Shown here: one piece after another, positions 62,916 to 64,000 of the stretch
Position numbering within the stretch: position 1 is the stretch's first letter
How the letters are laid out: the number at the start of each line of letters is the position of its first letter
Assembly: GCF_007004545.3 (NCBI RefSeq)
Contig: NZ_CP045503.2
Coordinates: forward strand, 838,501 to 902,500
Reading direction: 5' to 3'
DNA length: 64,000 nt
Source: Shewanella eurypsychrophilus
GTDB lineage: Bacteria > Pseudomonadota > Gammaproteobacteria > Enterobacterales > Shewanellaceae
Notes under the pieces: model-generated
What the model was told of the DNA's origin: nothing
The model's input: only the letters and a program-made list of their open reading frames with translations
The model's database searches: none
Made by a program: the position numbers and the translations under genes

Positions 62916-64000
62916 ATGAAGAAATGGCTTCTCACTGTCGCTGTCGCTGCCTCTTTTGGCGCACACGCTGACGAAGGTATGTGGCAACCATACCAACTGC
63001 CCGCTATGGCCGATGAACTTAAGGCTAAAGGGTTGGAGATTGATGCAAAATCTATCTCTAAATTAACCGAATTTCCAATGAATGCCGTTATCAGCCTAGG
63101 TGGCTGTACTGCATCATTCGTCTCTCCTAAAGGCTTGGCCGTGACTAACCATCACTGTGCTTATGGCTCGATTCAATACAACTCAACACCAGAGAAAAAT
63201 CTGCTTAAAGATGGCTTTCTGGCTAAGAGTTATGGCGAAGAGCTACAGGCGACCCCAGGCTCACGCATCTATGTAACCGAAGCGGTGACCGATGTGACAG
63301 ACAAGGTCAAACAGGGCTTAGAGAGCAAGCTTGGTAACGCTTTTTACCAAGGCATAGAGCAGAGAGAGAAGTCATTAGTGGCTGAGTGTGAAGCCGAAGA
63401 TGGCTATCGCTGTCAGGTTTACAGCTTTCATGGCGGACTAGAATATTATCTGGTTAAGCAGCTAGAGATCCGCGATGTGCGTCTGGTGTATAACCCAGCG
63501 GCCAGTGTAGGCAAGTACGGCGGTGATATAGATAACTGGATGTGGCCACGTCACACCGGTGATTTCTCATTCTACCGTGGTTACGTCTCTAAAGACGGCA
63601 AGCCTGCAGACTTTAGCAAAGACAACGTACCTTACGAGCCAAAGAGCTTCCTGAAGGTTTCGGCAAAAGGCGTGAGTGACGGCGATTTTGTTATGGTGGC
63701 AGGCTATCCAGGCCGTACTAATCGTTACCGCACCGCTAACGAAGTAGAGAACCAGTTCGAGTGGGCTTATCCAGAAGGTAAGATGCTACGCGAACGCTTT
63801 ATTGAGATCATTAAAGAGACAGCTGCCGAAGGCAGTGATGAGCGCATCAAGTATGAAAGTTTGATCGCCGGGCTGGCAAACTATGCCAAGAACTTCACTT
63901 CTATGATCGAGTTTTATGGTAAGTCGACCATGCTTGATGACCGTCAAGGTCGTGAGTCTGAGCTGGCTAGCTGGATCAATAAAGATAGCAAGCGCAAAGC
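62916..64000 (+). CDS. S46 family dipeptidyl-peptidase (partial, runs off the window)
   Basis: ATG at 62916 opens a frame that stays open to the window end (361 codons seen; full family length is about 720). It has a signal peptide (1-18, AHA-DE) and the S46 start: DEGMWQPYQLPAM, GGCTASFVSPKGLAVTNHHC (His80, the catalytic histidine region), and RHTGDFSFYRGYVSKDG. S46 peptidases (DPP7/DPP11) cut dipeptides from peptides in the periplasm. The C-terminal half with the serine is outside the window. Confidence 0.9.
   Translation, partial: MKKWLLTVAVAASFGAHADEGMWQPYQLPAMADELKAKGLEIDAKSISKLTEFPMNAVISLGGCTASFVSPKGLAVTNHHCAYGSIQYNSTPEKNLLKDGFLAKSYGEELQATPGSRIYVTEAVTDVTDKVKQGLESKLGNAFYQGIEQREKSLVAECEAEDGYRCQVYSFHGGLEYYLVKQLEIRDVRLVYNPAASVGKYGGDIDNWMWPRHTGDFSFYRGYVSKDGKPADFSKDNVPYEPKSFLKVSAKGVSDGDFVMVAGYPGRTNRYRTANEVENQFEWAYPEGKMLRERFIEIIKETAAEGSDERIKYESLIAGLANYAKNFTSMIEFYGKSTMLDDRQGRESELASWINKDSKRK

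Overview
The window reads as a chromosomal segment of a marine Shewanella (Gammaproteobacteria). The evidence is the gene order phoA-gshB-rsmE-endA-sprT, a single-chain acetyl-CoA-carboxylase-like protein beside a LysR gene, a napDAGHB (nap-beta) nitrate reductase operon, an ExeM-type nuclease with a GlyGly-CTERM tail, and a QnrA-like pentapeptide protein. All of these are features I associate with Shewanella from memory; no database was searched. The species cannot be fixed from the sequence. No rRNA, tRNA, CRISPR array, prophage or plasmid origin was seen. One complete IS3-family element is present.

Layout. 0-4.3 kb (minus): site-2 protease, FapA/DUF342 protein, rsmC. 4.7-8.7 kb (plus): a tight three-gene unit of a PstS-like periplasmic protein, an outer-membrane beta-barrel and a membrane GGDEF-EAL protein. 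8.7-16.1 kb (minus): alkaline phosphatase, gshB, a heptamer tandem array, rsmE, endA, SprT, a pyroglutamyl-peptidase-like exported protein whose nucleophile is changed, and a LysR regulator. 16.2-22.4 kb (plus): fused carboxylase, then a RimB-RimK fusion. 22.7-26.1 kb (plus): a second three-gene unit (barrel, PstS-like protein, HAMP-PAS-GGDEF cyclase), built like the first but with the genes in another order. 26.2-28.8 kb: DUF5062 protein, Qnr-like protein, IS3 element. 28.9-33.8 kb (minus): napDAGHB. 34.3-37.5 kb (plus): response regulator, CheC-like phosphatase, PAS-GGDEF-EAL. 37.5-41.8 kb (minus): AttH/CrtC-like lipoprotein with an FtsX-type ABC exporter. 42.1-46.6 kb: TauE/SafE permease, then an FAD oxidoreductase and a truncated globin lying between two direct copies of a highly structured repeat; a DksA-like protein. 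46.8-49.4 kb (minus): ygfZ, a duplicated serA 3' end, serA. 49.7-60.1 kb (plus): membrane protein, CsgD/VpsT-like regulator, exeM, nupC-deoD, thioesterase, YgjV-like protein, catalase. 60.2-60.8 kb (minus): a GDT1/UPF0016 exporter behind a yybP-ykoY riboswitch. 61.5-64 kb (plus): tyrP-like permease and the start of an S46 peptidase that runs off the window.

How it fits together. Three separate operons carry cyclic-di-GMP enzymes, and two of them pair the enzyme with a small PstS-like exported protein and an outer-membrane barrel. The first of these lies next to alkaline phosphatase. The working hypothesis is an envelope-spanning sensor module that feeds c-di-GMP; the link to phosphate is inference only. 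A CsgD/VpsT-like regulator beside an extracellular nuclease fits the same biofilm and nutrient theme. Catalase beside a manganese-riboswitch-controlled exporter is an oxidative-stress and metal neighbourhood.

The non-coding DNA is unusual. At least five intergenic sites carry 7-bp tandem arrays that fit a common GTTN4-like pattern, two more carry 8-bp arrays, and some arrays switch variant in phase. A separate ~270-bp interspersed repeat keeps its hairpins by compensatory changes, which suggests selection on structure.
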